From Collinsella tanakaei (GTDB taxonomy: Bacteria; Actinomycetota; Coriobacteriia; Coriobacteriales; Coriobacteriaceae): a stretch of 64,000 nucleotides of DNA. The position numbers and the translations under genes are program-made. The notes beneath the pieces are model-generated. The model worked only from the letters and a program-made list of their open reading frames with translations. It did no database searches and was not told the origin of the DNA. This document shows, one piece after another, positions 46,584 to 55,612 of this stretch (within the stretch, counting starts at the first letter, position 1; each line of letters starts with the position of its first letter). The stretch lies in NCBI RefSeq assembly GCF_021531055.1, contig NZ_JADYTL010000001.1, positions 418,391 to 482,390 of the forward strand, written 5' to 3'.

Positions 46584-47816
46584 CTACCCGAGCGCGGCGA
46601 GCGCTTCCGGGAAGGGCGCCAAGCTGCGTCGCAGGATACCGTGCATGTGCGCTATGGCGACACCGTAGTTCGTCATCGGCACGCCGGCCTCCGCCGCGCG
46701 AACCTGCCTGCTGCGCATCTCGCGCGCATTGAGCATGCAGCCGCCGCAATGGACGATCGCGGCGAAGCTCTCCAGCCCCTCGGGGAATCCCGTGCCGCTC
46801 GAGAATTCGAACGACAGGCCCGCTCCGGTGTGCTCGGCCAGCCACCGCGGCATCTTGACGGTGCCGATGTCCTCGCATTGGCGATGGTGCGTGCAGCCCT
46901 CGGCGATGAGGACCCGGTCGCCGTCGCGAAGCCCGTCGAGCGCGGCGGCACCGCGGACAGCCTCGACGAGATCCCCCTTGTAGCGCAACATGAGGATGGA
47001 GAACGACGTGAGCGGGACCGTCCCCGGCACCGTACGGGCAACGTACTCGAAGACCTGGGAATCGGTCACCACGAGCGCCGGGGGCTCGGCGAGCGCATCG
47101 AGGGCGCCTGCAAGCTCCGTCTCGCGGCAGACGATCGGAATGCATCCCGCATCGAGAAGGTCGCGGATGACGAGCTGCTGCGGCAGGATGAGACGACCCT
47201 TGGGCGCCGAGGCGTCGATGGGGCACACGAGCACGACCGTGCTGCCCGCATCGACCAGATCGGCGACGACGCGCCGCTCGCGCGCATCGCTTTTCGCCAT
47301 ATGCGCCAGGCGCTCCTTGAGCTCCCCGATACCCCGACCGTCGAGGGCGCTCACCGCCTGGACATGGCCTTTCAGCTCGGCATCCTTCGCACACAGGTCG
47401 TCGAGGTTCGCGAGCGCGGCATCTCGGTCGCACTTGTTCCACGCGATAAGATAGGGCATCTGCCGCGCCTCGAATTGCCGGATGAGTTCGCGGTCGGGCG
47501 CCATGAGTCCGACCGTGCCGTCCACGACGAGCACGGAGACATCGCAGCCCGTCAGCGTGCGACGCGCACGGGCGACACGCTTTTCGCCCAGCTCGCCCTG
47601 ATCGTCGATGCCGGGCGTGTCGATGATCACGACAGGCCCCAACGGCAGCAGCTCCATCGCCTTCTTGACCGGATCGGTCGTCGTACCCCGCACGTCCGAC
47701 ACGACGCAGAGCTCCTGCCCCGTCACCGCGTTCACGACGCTCGATTTACCCGCGTTGCGCAATCCGAAAAAGCCGATATGCACGCGCTCGCCCGACGGCG
47801 TCTCGTTCAATCCCAT
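46584..47816 (-). CDS. hydF: [FeFe]-hydrogenase maturation GTPase HydF
   Basis: 410 residues. GTPase domain first: P-loop GLRNAGKSS at 18-26, RGTTTDPV, DTPGIDDQG, NKCD. The C-terminal iron-sulfur domain has CTHHRQCEDIGTVK and HCGGCMLN. It is the scaffold that carries the two-iron subcluster to the hydrogenase. Last gene of the leftward hyd operon, 131 bases after hydG. Confidence 0.95.
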   Translation of the reverse strand: MGLNETPSGERVHIGFFGLRNAGKSSVVNAVTGQELCVVSDVRGTTTDPVKKAMELLPLGPVVIIDTPGIDDQGELGEKRVARARRTLTGCDVSVLVVDGTVGLMAPDRELIRQFEARQMPYLIAWNKCDRDAALANLDDLCAKDAELKGHVQAVSALDGRGIGELKERLAHMAKSDARERRVVADLVDAGSTVVLVCPIDASAPKGRLILPQQLVIRDLLDAGCIPIVCRETELAGALDALAEPPALVVTDSQVFEYVARTVPGTVPLTSFSILMLRYKGDLVEAVRGAAALDGLRDGDRVLIAEGCTHHRQCEDIGTVKMPRWLAEHTGAGLSFEFSSGTGFPEGLESFAAIVHCGGCMLNAREMRSRQVRAAEAGVPMTNYGVAIAHMHGILRRSLAPFPEALAALG

Positions 47817-47947
47817 GACGCTTCCCCTCGAATACCGATATAGCTCGAACAGCGGGCGGCACCCTCAAGGGAACGGGTGCGAACCGGCGCGCCGGCACCC
47901 GCGCCTCGTGCTCCCCATCCCCTCTTCGGGCACCTGCCGACCGGACG

Positions 47948-49396
47948 TTAGAAACGGAAATCGCGACGGTTGGAGTCGCGGATAGCGGCGATGTGCTCGC
48001 GCGCGATCTCGCGGGTGCGCTCCTTGGGGATGCGCGCCAGCTCGCGCTCGATGAGCGGCCAGCCCACCTCCGCCGTGGCCGGCGATGCATAGTCCACGAG
48101 GTACTCCGCGAGCGTCATGAGCGCATTGGGGTGACAGCAGTTGAGGATCTGGCCGCTCTTGCACAGGCTCATGAAGCGGTCCCCCGTGCGCCCCTCGCGG
48201 TAGCATGCGGTGCAGAAGCTCGGGATGTGGTCGAGCTGCATGAGCCAGCGGACCACCTCGTCGAGCGAGCGCTGGTCGGAGACGTCGAACTGCTCGGAGT
48301 CGTGCGGGCGCACCTCCTCGTCGTAGCCGCCCACGCTCGTGCGCGAGCCCCCGGAGATCTGGGAGATGCCAAGCTCGAGCGCCCGCCCGCGCACGGCCTC
48401 GTTCTCTCGCGTGGAGATGATCATGCCCGTGTAGGGCACCGCGATGCGGATGCATGCGATGATCTTGGCGAAGGTGTCGTCGTCGATACCGTTGTCGAAC
48501 TGGTCCGGATCGATGTCGTCGGCGCGCTTGAGGCGCGGCACGGAAATGGTGTGCGGCCCCACGCCGTGCACGGCCTCGAGATGCTCGGCGTGCATGATCA
48601 GGCCCGCGAACTCGTAGCGGTACTTCTCGAGACCGAAGAGCACACCCAGGCCCACGTCGTCGATGCCGCCGTCCATGGCGCGGTCCATGGCCTCGGTGTG
48701 GTAGTCGTAGTCATGCTTGGGCCCCGTGGGATGAAGCTCGAGGTAGCTCTTCTTGTCGTAGGTCTCCTGGAACAGGATGTAGGTCCCGATGCCCGCATCC
48801 TTGAGCATACGGTACTCCTCCACCGTGGTGGCGGCGATGTTCACGTTCACGCGGCGGATGGCGCCGTTCCTATGCTTGATCGAGTAGATGGTGTCGATGC
48901 ACTCGAGGATGTACTCGATGGGGTTCATCCGCGGGTCCTCGCCCGCCTCGATCGCCAGGCGCTTGTGGCCCATGTCCTGCAGGGCGATGACCTCGCGGCG
49001 AACCTCGTCCTGCGTGAGCTTCTTGCGCGCGATATGCTTGTTCTTGGCGTGGTACGGGCAGTACGTGCAGCCGTTCACGCAGTAGTTGGAGAGATAGAGC
49101 GGGGCGAAGAGTACGATGCGGTTGCCGTAGTAGGTGAGCTTGATCTGGCGCGCCAGCTCGAAGATCTTCTCGTTGAGCTCGGGCACCTCGCAGGCGAGCA
49201 GGACGCTCGCCTCCCGGTGCGTGAGACCCGCGCAGCGGTAGCCGTTGCCCTGACGTTGCGGGCGGGCCTTCTCGAGCAGCGATTCGATCAGCGGCACGTC
49301 ATGCGCGTGCGCCGCGGCGTAGTCGAGGGTCTCGCGAATCTCCCCGTCGTTGATGAAGTCCTCGGCAGAGCGGGACCTCGGGTCATACGTCGCCAT
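47948..49396 (-). CDS. hydG: [FeFe]-hydrogenase maturase HydG (radical SAM)
   Basis: 482 residues. The radical-SAM cluster cysteines are Cys106, Cys110 and Cys113 (CVNGCTYC). A second C-terminal cluster motif, CTACYREGRTGDRFMSLC, then LNCCHPNAL distinguishes HydG from ThiH. It lyses tyrosine to CO and cyanide for the H-cluster. Start MATYDPRSR follows CGAAGGAGGTATACAT. Confidence 0.96.
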   Translation of the reverse strand: MATYDPRSRSAEDFINDGEIRETLDYAAAHAHDVPLIESLLEKARPQRQGNGYRCAGLTHREASVLLACEVPELNEKIFELARQIKLTYYGNRIVLFAPLYLSNYCVNGCTYCPYHAKNKHIARKKLTQDEVRREVIALQDMGHKRLAIEAGEDPRMNPIEYILECIDTIYSIKHRNGAIRRVNVNIAATTVEEYRMLKDAGIGTYILFQETYDKKSYLELHPTGPKHDYDYHTEAMDRAMDGGIDDVGLGVLFGLEKYRYEFAGLIMHAEHLEAVHGVGPHTISVPRLKRADDIDPDQFDNGIDDDTFAKIIACIRIAVPYTGMIISTRENEAVRGRALELGISQISGGSRTSVGGYDEEVRPHDSEQFDVSDQRSLDEVVRWLMQLDHIPSFCTACYREGRTGDRFMSLCKSGQILNCCHPNALMTLAEYLVDYASPATAEVGWPLIERELARIPKERTREIAREHIAAIRDSNRRDFRF

Positions 49397-49505
49397 ATGT
49401 ATACCTCCTTCGAGGTCAGGCCAGGGCCTTTCCCCTCAGATCCGTTCGCACCGGACGCGGCGATACGTCCCGGTGCCCTACCATGCGACGGGGCGGGAAG
49501 CGCCC

Positions 49506-50582
49506 CTATTCCGTCGCGCGACGTCGCACGTCGCCGCGATCGACCACCACGTGGTATCCGATCGCCTCCATACGCCGCGAAAGCTCGGCCAGTCCCTCGG
49601 CCGCCTCGCTCCCGGCGCACGCCTTATTATCATACAACTCGTATTTCCGCCGCACCGTTATCGGCGAGAGGTTGGGCATCACCACGTTGGCGCCCGCGAG
49701 CATCCCGCGCTCATGTCCGCGCGCGTCCAGTGTACCCAGGGCGGTCGTCGCGGGCAGCAGCAGGCCCGGGTCGATCAGGCGCAGCAGCGAGAGAAGATAG
49801 CAGGTGAGCTCGGCCGAGCCGGCGGGTTCGTGTGCGAACGGCGTCGCATGGTGCGGGATGAACGGTCCGATCCCGCACATCGCCGGACGGAAACCCTCAA
49901 CGAGCTTCAAGTCCCGGGCGAGCGTCGCGGAGGTCTGGTGGGGCGAGCCGACCATGAAGCCGCAGCCCACCTGATAGCCGATGTCCGACAACTCGCGCAG
50001 GCACGCCATGCGCCGCTCCCAGGAAAGCCCCGCGGGATGAAGCTGGGCGTAGTGCGCACGGTCGGCCGTCTCGTGCCGCAGCAGATACCGATCCGCACCG
50101 GCGTCGAACAGCGCACGATAGCTCTCACGGCTCCGTTCGCCGAGCGAGAGCGTCACGGCGCAGTCCGGGTGGGCCTCCTTGATCGATGCGACGATATCGC
50201 AGACGACCTCATCGGTGAAGGCAGCGTCCTCGCCGCCCTGCAGCACGAAGGTGCGGAACCCGAGACGATAGCCCTCCTCGCAGCATGCGAGGATCTCCTC
50301 ACGTGAGAGGCGGTAGCGCTCGGCGCCGCGGTTGGAGCGGCGCAGCCCGCAATACAGGCAATCGTTTCGGCAATAGCTGCCGATCTCGATGAGACCTCGG
50401 ATGAAGACATCATCGCCGTATACCGACCGCCGCGCCTCGCACGCACGCCCCGCCGCATAGGAAGCGAGCTCAGGGCAAAACGACGCCACAAGGCCCTCGT
50501 ACTCCCCCAGCTCGAGCTCATGATCGACGGATAGCCGATCGATGAGCTCCATGCCCCGAGAAAGCGGGAGCGTATCAGGCAT
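49506..50582 (-). CDS. hydE: [FeFe]-hydrogenase maturase HydE (radical SAM)
   Basis: 358 residues, TIM barrel. Cluster cysteines Cys71, Cys75, Cys78 (CRNDCLYC). LQGGEDAAFTDE, LRHETADRAHYAQLHP and GIGPFIPHHATPF are HydE-specific. It is involved in making the dithiolate bridge. The start at 50582 overlaps the preceding gene by 8 bases (ATGCCTGA) and has AGGA 8 bases upstream; an ATG three codons earlier lacks spacing. Confidence 0.95.
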   Translation of the reverse strand: MPDTLPLSRGMELIDRLSVDHELELGEYEGLVASFCPELASYAAGRACEARRSVYGDDVFIRGLIEIGSYCRNDCLYCGLRRSNRGAERYRLSREEILACCEEGYRLGFRTFVLQGGEDAAFTDEVVCDIVASIKEAHPDCAVTLSLGERSRESYRALFDAGADRYLLRHETADRAHYAQLHPAGLSWERRMACLRELSDIGYQVGCGFMVGSPHQTSATLARDLKLVEGFRPAMCGIGPFIPHHATPFAHEPAGSAELTCYLLSLLRLIDPGLLLPATTALGTLDARGHERGMLAGANVVMPNLSPITVRRKYELYDNKACAGSEAAEGLAELSRRMEAIGYHVVVDRGDVRRRATE

Positions 50583-50850
50583 CGGCCGCATCCTGCTCGG
50601 CGACGACGTTGGAGTACAGGGTCTTGACGCTCACACCCGTAAGCGATCCGACCTTGCCGGCGAGCGCCGATGTGACATCTTGCGGCGCATCGAGCGCCAC
50701 CGAGATCACGCTCACGGAACGTTGACGATAGGGCACGCCCATCCTGCCGATGATATAGGCGCGATACTCGTGCAGAAGCTCGTTGAGCTCCTCCACCGAG
50801 TCGGTGTCCTCGACGATGATACCCATGATGGCGACGCGGGTCGCAGACAT
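50575..50850 (-). CDS. TM1266-like iron-only hydrogenase system regulator (putative)
   Basis: 91 residues, small ferredoxin-like (ACT/NikR C-terminal-like) fold: RVAIMGIIVEDTDSVEELN, YRAYIIGRMGVPYRQRSVSVIS and later GKVGSLTGVSVKTLYS. This family accompanies hydrogenase maturation genes and is proposed to sense or regulate; experimental proof is scant. The start follows GAGAAGGAGGACCGGC. It is the first gene of the hyd operon, coupled to hydE. Confidence 0.85.
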   Translation of the reverse strand: MSATRVAIMGIIVEDTDSVEELNELLHEYRAYIIGRMGVPYRQRSVSVISVALDAPQDVTSALAGKVGSLTGVSVKTLYSNVVAEQDAADA

Positions 50851-50882
50851 GCCGGTCCTCCTTCTCACTCGACGTCGCACCG

Positions 50883-50888
50883 ATTATA
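50883..50888 (-). promoter_or_regulatory. -10 element of the hyd operon
   Basis: TATAAT on the minus strand, 33 bases before the regulator gene. No clear -35. The rest of 50889-51173 is GC-rich with no gene and should hold the divergent arcD promoter. Confidence 0.55.
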
Positions 50889-51173
50889 CCGCCCCGCCGT
50901 CGCGGCGCAGCAGGTGGGGCGCGATCCGCCTTATCGCGACGCGATCCATCGCACGCTGTCTCAGCGCGCCCCGCCGAGCGGGCATGCGCGGTGCGCGGCC
51001 CGCCCGTATCGTCCCGCGCACCGCGTCCACGATGCCGCCAAGGGGAATTCTCATACGATCGCGACGCTGCCGTATGCACAATGTGGGGTAGAAGATACCG
51101 GCGTGCAGGGAACTCGCCGGCCATGCCATACGAACGGCAGGGCCTTTTATTCACATTCACCCAAGGAGCCCCC

Positions 51174-52634
51174 ATGTCCCACGACACGAGCACCGCCCCG
51201 TCCACCTCGACTTCCAAGAAGGGCATCGGCCTGTTCGGCCTTATCGCGCTCGTCGTGAGCTCCTCGATCGGATCGGGCGTCTTCGCCCTGTCGACCGACA
51301 TCTCCGCCGCCGCGGCACCGGGACCGGCGCTCATCGCATGGGCCATCAGCGGCGTCGGCTTCATGGCGCTCGCGACGTCGTTCGGACACCTCTCCATCTA
51401 CCGGCCCGATCTGAACGGCATCGTCGCCTACGCGAAGGAGGGGTTCGGGCCGTTCGTGGGCTTCGTCTCGGGCTGGGGCTACTGGCTTTCCATCTGGATC
51501 GGCAACGTCGCCTTCGGGGTCATGCTCGCCACGGCGATCGGCTATTTCTTCCCGCCGTTCTCCGGTCCGCTGACCGTCGGCGCCGTCGTGTTCATCTCGG
51601 TACTCAACTGGATCATCGTGCTGCTCGTGAATCGCGGCGTCGAGGAGGCCTCGGTCATCAACGCCATCGTCATGACCTGCAAGCTCGTTCCGATCTTCGC
51701 GTTCATCGTCACGATGCTCCTGCTGTTCGATCCCGCCCTGTTCACCGCGGATTTCTGGGGTAACGTCGCCAACAACCTCGGCGGCGAGGGCGCGCCTGGC
51801 GACGTGCCCACGCAGATCGTCAACTGCTTCATGGTCATGATGTGGGTGTTCGTCGGTATGGAGGGCGCGAGCGTCCTCGGCCACCGCGCGCGCAGGAAAA
51901 GCGATGTCTCCCGTGCGACCATCCTGGGTTGCACGGCGTTGGTCGTCATCTACGTCGCCGCATCCGTGCTCCCCTACGGCTACCTCTCGCGCGAGGAACT
52001 CATGGCGCTCGACTCCCCCTCCATGCCCTATATCTTCCAGCATGCCGTGGGCTCATGGGGCGGAGCGTTCATCTCCGCCGGACTGATCGTCTCGATCTTC
52101 GGCGCGTGGCTGTCCTACACCATTCTCGCATCCGAAGCCATGAACGAGATGGCGAGGATGGAACTGCTGCCGCGCGTCTTCGCCGAGCAGAACATCTACG
52201 GAGCGCCGACCGCATGCCTCATCACCACCGGCGCGATGATCCAGGTGCTTTCAATCGTCATGCTGTTCTCGGAGGCCGCCTACCAGTTCGCCTACTCGCT
52301 GTGCACCGCATCCATCGTCATATCGTGGGGACTTGCCGCGGCATATATGGCGCGGTACGCCTGGGCACGACGCTCCGAGGGCATGATGGGCTCGTGCATC
52401 CTGGGCGCCTTCGCGACGACGTTCCTCGTGGTGGCGATCGCGCTGTCGGGCATCTACCAGCTCATGCTGTGCTGTATCGCCTATGTCCCCGGCATCGTGT
52501 TCTACGCAAAGGCGCGCCGCGAATACGGCGAGACGGTCATCTTAACGGGGCGCGAGAAGATCATCGCCGCCGTCATCGCCGTGGCTGCCGTCGCCGCCAT
52601 CGTCATGCTCGCGACGGGCGCCATCACGATATAG
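51174..52634 (+). CDS. arcD: Basic amino acid antiporter (arginine/ornithine type)
   Basis: 486 residues, about 12 membrane segments, APC superfamily APA type. SSSIGSGVFALSTDIS is the substrate-contact first helix. FVGMEGASVLGHRARRKSDV and the YAKEGFGPFVGFVSGWGYW stretch closely resemble ArcD antiporters. Exchanges arginine for ornithine across the membrane. The start MSHDTST follows CAAGGAGCCCCC. It lies 12 kb from arcA and arcB, next to the hyd operon. Confidence 0.85.
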   Translation: MSHDTSTAPSTSTSKKGIGLFGLIALVVSSSIGSGVFALSTDISAAAAPGPALIAWAISGVGFMALATSFGHLSIYRPDLNGIVAYAKEGFGPFVGFVSGWGYWLSIWIGNVAFGVMLATAIGYFFPPFSGPLTVGAVVFISVLNWIIVLLVNRGVEEASVINAIVMTCKLVPIFAFIVTMLLLFDPALFTADFWGNVANNLGGEGAPGDVPTQIVNCFMVMMWVFVGMEGASVLGHRARRKSDVSRATILGCTALVVIYVAASVLPYGYLSREELMALDSPSMPYIFQHAVGSWGGAFISAGLIVSIFGAWLSYTILASEAMNEMARMELLPRVFAEQNIYGAPTACLITTGAMIQVLSIVMLFSEAAYQFAYSLCTASIVISWGLAAAYMARYAWARRSEGMMGSCILGAFATTFLVVAIALSGIYQLMLCCIAYVPGIVFYAKARREYGETVILTGREKIIAAVIAVAAVAAIVMLATGAITI

Positions 52635-52850
52635 AAGGCGCACGTCAGCAGGATCGGCGATTCCGGCGCCGACAGCCGATGATGATACGAGCCGAACCGC
52701 CCCTATCGGCGCGTCGGACAAGCCGGGTTATCCGCTTGAGGGTCCAACCGTGCCTGCGAGGCGATAATATACGACGCCGCATGAGAACGACTAGGGTTTC
52801 CGCCTGCTTTATTCACCGATTTAAACGCCGAATCGTTCGCTCTCCGCGCT

Positions 52851-53057
52851 GGTTACAAAATCGAGCAGTTTCTAGTTGAAATACGAAACCTCAGGCTCGA
52901 TCAGCCAGCTGCCGATCCATCAATATGAATGTAATATATATCGGATATTATCTACTCAGTGATTCCAAGGCACCTCATAAAGCCTGAGGGGGCGCGAGGC
53001 CCTTATACGGTCGTGCATAAGCCCAGAAGTAACTAGAAACTAGCCGTTTTTGTAACC
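52851..53057. repeat. Copy 2 of the ~210 bp element with inverted ends
   Basis: Same two-box ends as 1832-2049: GGTTACAAAA, 8 bases, TTTCTAGTT on the left; AACTAGAAA, 8 bases, TTTTGTAACC on the right. The dyad extends 3 more bases (GCT/AGC). The interior is AT-rich and differs from copy 1; it has its own inverted repeat (CCTCAGGCT at 52889-52897, AGCCTGAGG at 52981-52989). Also in a convergent gap, between arcD and the glycosyltransferase. The rest of 52635-53170 shows no gene. Confidence 0.75.
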
Positions 53058-53170
53058 AGCCACCCAATCGAAGCCATGAGGCCGCGTCCAATCCGTATCT
53101 CCCGCCACATTGCGGCCAGAGCGGGCATCTTCATCCCTAAGGACGGCCTACGACGTCGCGCCGAACGACT

Positions 53171-53197
53171 GCGGGCCCGGCTATACGCCGGGCCCGC
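53171..53197 (-). terminator. Hairpin after the glycosyltransferase
   Basis: A perfect 11 bp stem (GCGGGCCCGGC/GCCGGGCCCGC) with a 5 nt loop, 9 bases after the stop codon. No T run. Confidence 0.55.
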
Positions 53198-53206
53198 TCA
53201 CCCATA

Positions 53207-54253
53207 TCAGTTGAACTTGAAGATCTTGCTCGCCAGGTGGTACAAGCCGATGGTCGTCTTCTCGCCGACGCGGCTGGGCAGGTTCGTGCCGACGCCCATC
53301 AGGCCGTAGCGTGCATGGCGGTACATGCGCTCGTCGTACGCCTTGAGGTCTGCCCACAGCTCGCGCAACCAGGTCTTGGCGTCCGGATTGTCGGACAGCT
53401 TGGAAAACACCGAGCAGATGGACATCATCATCGTGAAGTAGTGCATCATGTACGAACGCAGGCGCGCGGGCTCCACGTCGTCATGCAGATGGTAGGCCTC
53501 CATCATGATGCGCGTGATGCGGAACTGCTGGTCCAGGCGCTTGACCATCGTGGCCTCGTTGACGCTTTGGCCCTCGCGCCCAATGAAGTAGCGATACAGG
53601 TCGACATCGGCGTAGTAGAGCGTCTTGCAGCGCGGCAGCGGCACATACGCGTAGATGTTGTCGACGTAGAACGTATGGGCGGGCAGCGGGAGGTTCGCGG
53701 CGCGCAACACGTCGGTGCGGTAGCACAGGCTGTGCATGAGCAGGTTCTGGTCGGGGCGGAAGCGGCCCACCTCGTCCCACGTGAACACGCGCTTGCGCGG
53801 CAGGGCGCTGCGATAGCTGATCGCGGTATGCGTGCCCTCATGGACCTTCTCGTACACGTAATTCGAGATGAACAGGTCGACGCGCGTACCGCGCTCCTCG
53901 AACCCGCGCAGGATGGTCAGCATCGTGGAGAGCGCGGAGGCGTCGAGCCAATCGTCCGAATCGACGACCTTGTAGTAGGTGCCGCTCGCCTCGCGCAGGC
54001 CGGACAGCACGGCGATGCCGTGGCCGCCGTTCTCCTGATGCACTGCGCGAATGATGCCCGGGTAGCGGGCTTCCCACTCGTCGGCCTTGGCGGGCGTGTC
54101 GTCCACGCTGCCGTCGTCGACGATGATGATCTCGATGTCGGAGGCGTACCCCGAGCCCTCGAGGATGGACGTGATGCAGCGATCCATGTCGGCGGCCGCG
54201 TTATACGACGGGATGCCGAAGGTCACCACCTTGTGCATAGCGGAATCAGGCAT
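53207..54253 (-). CDS. Family 2 glycosyltransferase
   Basis: 348 residues, GT-A fold in the first ~220: FGIPSYNAAADMDRCI, IIVDDGSVDDTP, NGGHGIAVLSGL, and the metal-binding VDSDDWLD. The C-terminal part is helical without membrane spans. Its ATG overlaps the glf stop by 8 bases (ATGCCTGA), so it is coupled to glf and may use UDP-galactofuranose or act in the same glycan; the acceptor is unknown. Confidence 0.88.
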   Translation of the reverse strand: MPDSAMHKVVTFGIPSYNAAADMDRCITSILEGSGYASDIEIIIVDDGSVDDTPAKADEWEARYPGIIRAVHQENGGHGIAVLSGLREASGTYYKVVDSDDWLDASALSTMLTILRGFEERGTRVDLFISNYVYEKVHEGTHTAISYRSALPRKRVFTWDEVGRFRPDQNLLMHSLCYRTDVLRAANLPLPAHTFYVDNIYAYVPLPRCKTLYYADVDLYRYFIGREGQSVNEATMVKRLDQQFRITRIMMEAYHLHDDVEPARLRSYMMHYFTMMMSICSVFSKLSDNPDAKTWLRELWADLKAYDERMYRHARYGLMGVGTNLPSRVGEKTTIGLYHLASKIFKFN

Positions 54254-55448
54254 GGCAGGAAATAATCTCGTCGGAAAGGGTGAGCGCCGAGTCCGTCACG
54301 GCATCCATGTCGTAGTAGCGGTACTCGGCCAGACGGCCCACCGGATGGAAATTGGTCAGGTTCACCACGCGGTCGAGATAGCGCTCGTACAGGGCGCGGT
54401 TCTCGGGATCGAGGATCGCGTAGTACGGCGTCTGGCCGCTGCCGGGTTCGTAGGCATGGCTGTACTCGCGCATGATCGTGGTCTTGCCGGGAACGACCTG
54501 CCCCGTCATGTTCTTGAACTCGGTGATGCGCGTGAAATCCTCGCTCGTGGTGTAGTTCACCGTACCGACCGGCTGGAACCGGTCGACATCGAGCGTCTCG
54601 AACTCCATGTCGAGCGTACGGTACGGAAGCGCGCCGAGGTCGAGCCCGAACAGCTCGTCGAGCGGACCGGTATAGACGATCTCACCGCCGTAGACCTTGC
54701 CGCACACCGATACGGTGGTCTCCCCGATCTCGAAGATATCGCGAGCGTCGACACCCAGATACACGTCGATCAGATCGTGGTCGAGCATGTTCTCGAACAG
54801 GCGGGTGTAGCCCTCGGCGGGCATGCCCTGATAGGGCGCCTGCGGGAAGTAGCGGTCGTCGTCACCGATGAAGATGGGCACGCGGCCGGTCACCGACGGA
54901 TCGATCTGGTCGGGGGTCTTGCCCCACTGCTTCATCGTGTAGTGGAGGAACACGTTCTCGTAGACGTAGTCCGCGACCTCGGCGAGCTCGGGGTCGTTTT
55001 TAGCGCGAAGCTCCATGATGGGGACCTTCTTGCCCTCGCCGAACGTGTCGACGAGCTTGCGGTAGAGCTGCTCGCCGCGCTCCTCGCCGAACGCCAACAG
55101 CAGGCTCTTGTGGTTGAAGGGCACCGGCATCAGCGTACCGTGGATGTTGGCGAGCACCTTGTGCTGGTAGTCGGTCCACTCCGTGAAGCGGGACAGGAAG
55201 TTGTGCACACGCTCGTTGAAGGTGTGGTAGATGTGCGGACCGTAGGTGTGGACGAGGATACCGCTGTCGTCCAGGCAATCGTAGGCGTTGCCGGCGATAT
55301 GGTCGCGACGCTCGAGCACGGCGACGTGGAATCCCGAGGTCTCCGCAAGACGGCGGGCGCACACCGCCCCCGCATACCCCGCCCCGACGACGATCATGTC
55401 GTAAAGATCGGGATTGAACGTCTCCGGTAAACCAGACGTGACCTGCAT
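54246..55448 (-). CDS. glf: UDP-galactopyranose mutase
   Basis: 400 residues. FAD site VVGAGYAGAVCARRLAE, then ERRDHIAGNAYD and HTYGPHIYHT, all UGM hallmarks. Later RVPIFIGDDDRYFPQAPYQGMPAEGY-region and a C-terminal REYSHAYEPG with GRLAEYRYYDMD. Converts UDP-galactopyranose to the furanose for cell-surface galactan. Start follows CTGAGGAGTTTCG. It is divergent from pta. Confidence 0.95.
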   Translation of the reverse strand: MQVTSGLPETFNPDLYDMIVVGAGYAGAVCARRLAETSGFHVAVLERRDHIAGNAYDCLDDSGILVHTYGPHIYHTFNERVHNFLSRFTEWTDYQHKVLANIHGTLMPVPFNHKSLLLAFGEERGEQLYRKLVDTFGEGKKVPIMELRAKNDPELAEVADYVYENVFLHYTMKQWGKTPDQIDPSVTGRVPIFIGDDDRYFPQAPYQGMPAEGYTRLFENMLDHDLIDVYLGVDARDIFEIGETTVSVCGKVYGGEIVYTGPLDELFGLDLGALPYRTLDMEFETLDVDRFQPVGTVNYTTSEDFTRITEFKNMTGQVVPGKTTIMREYSHAYEPGSGQTPYYAILDPENRALYERYLDRVVNLTNFHPVGRLAEYRYYDMDAVTDSALTLSDEIISCHA

Positions 55449-55519
55449 CGAAACTCCTCAGTCGGGTTCGCGTAACAAAACACACGCGCGGCACAACGCC
55501 GCGACAAAATGTTTAGTGG

Positions 55520-55543
55520 ATTATAGCGCTCAAATCCTATAAT
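55520..55543. promoter_or_regulatory. Back-to-back -10 elements for glf and pta
   Basis: TATAAT on the plus strand at 55538-55543 faces pta; TATAAT on the minus strand at 55520-55525 faces glf. They are only 12 bases apart, so the two polymerases would compete. Neither has a strong -35. Confidence 0.6.
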
Positions 55544-55612
55544 GGACCTTGCCACACAAGGAATGCTCAACATGTGCGTAGGCGCATGTGGGCCGACGTC
55601 TTGAGGAGAATC

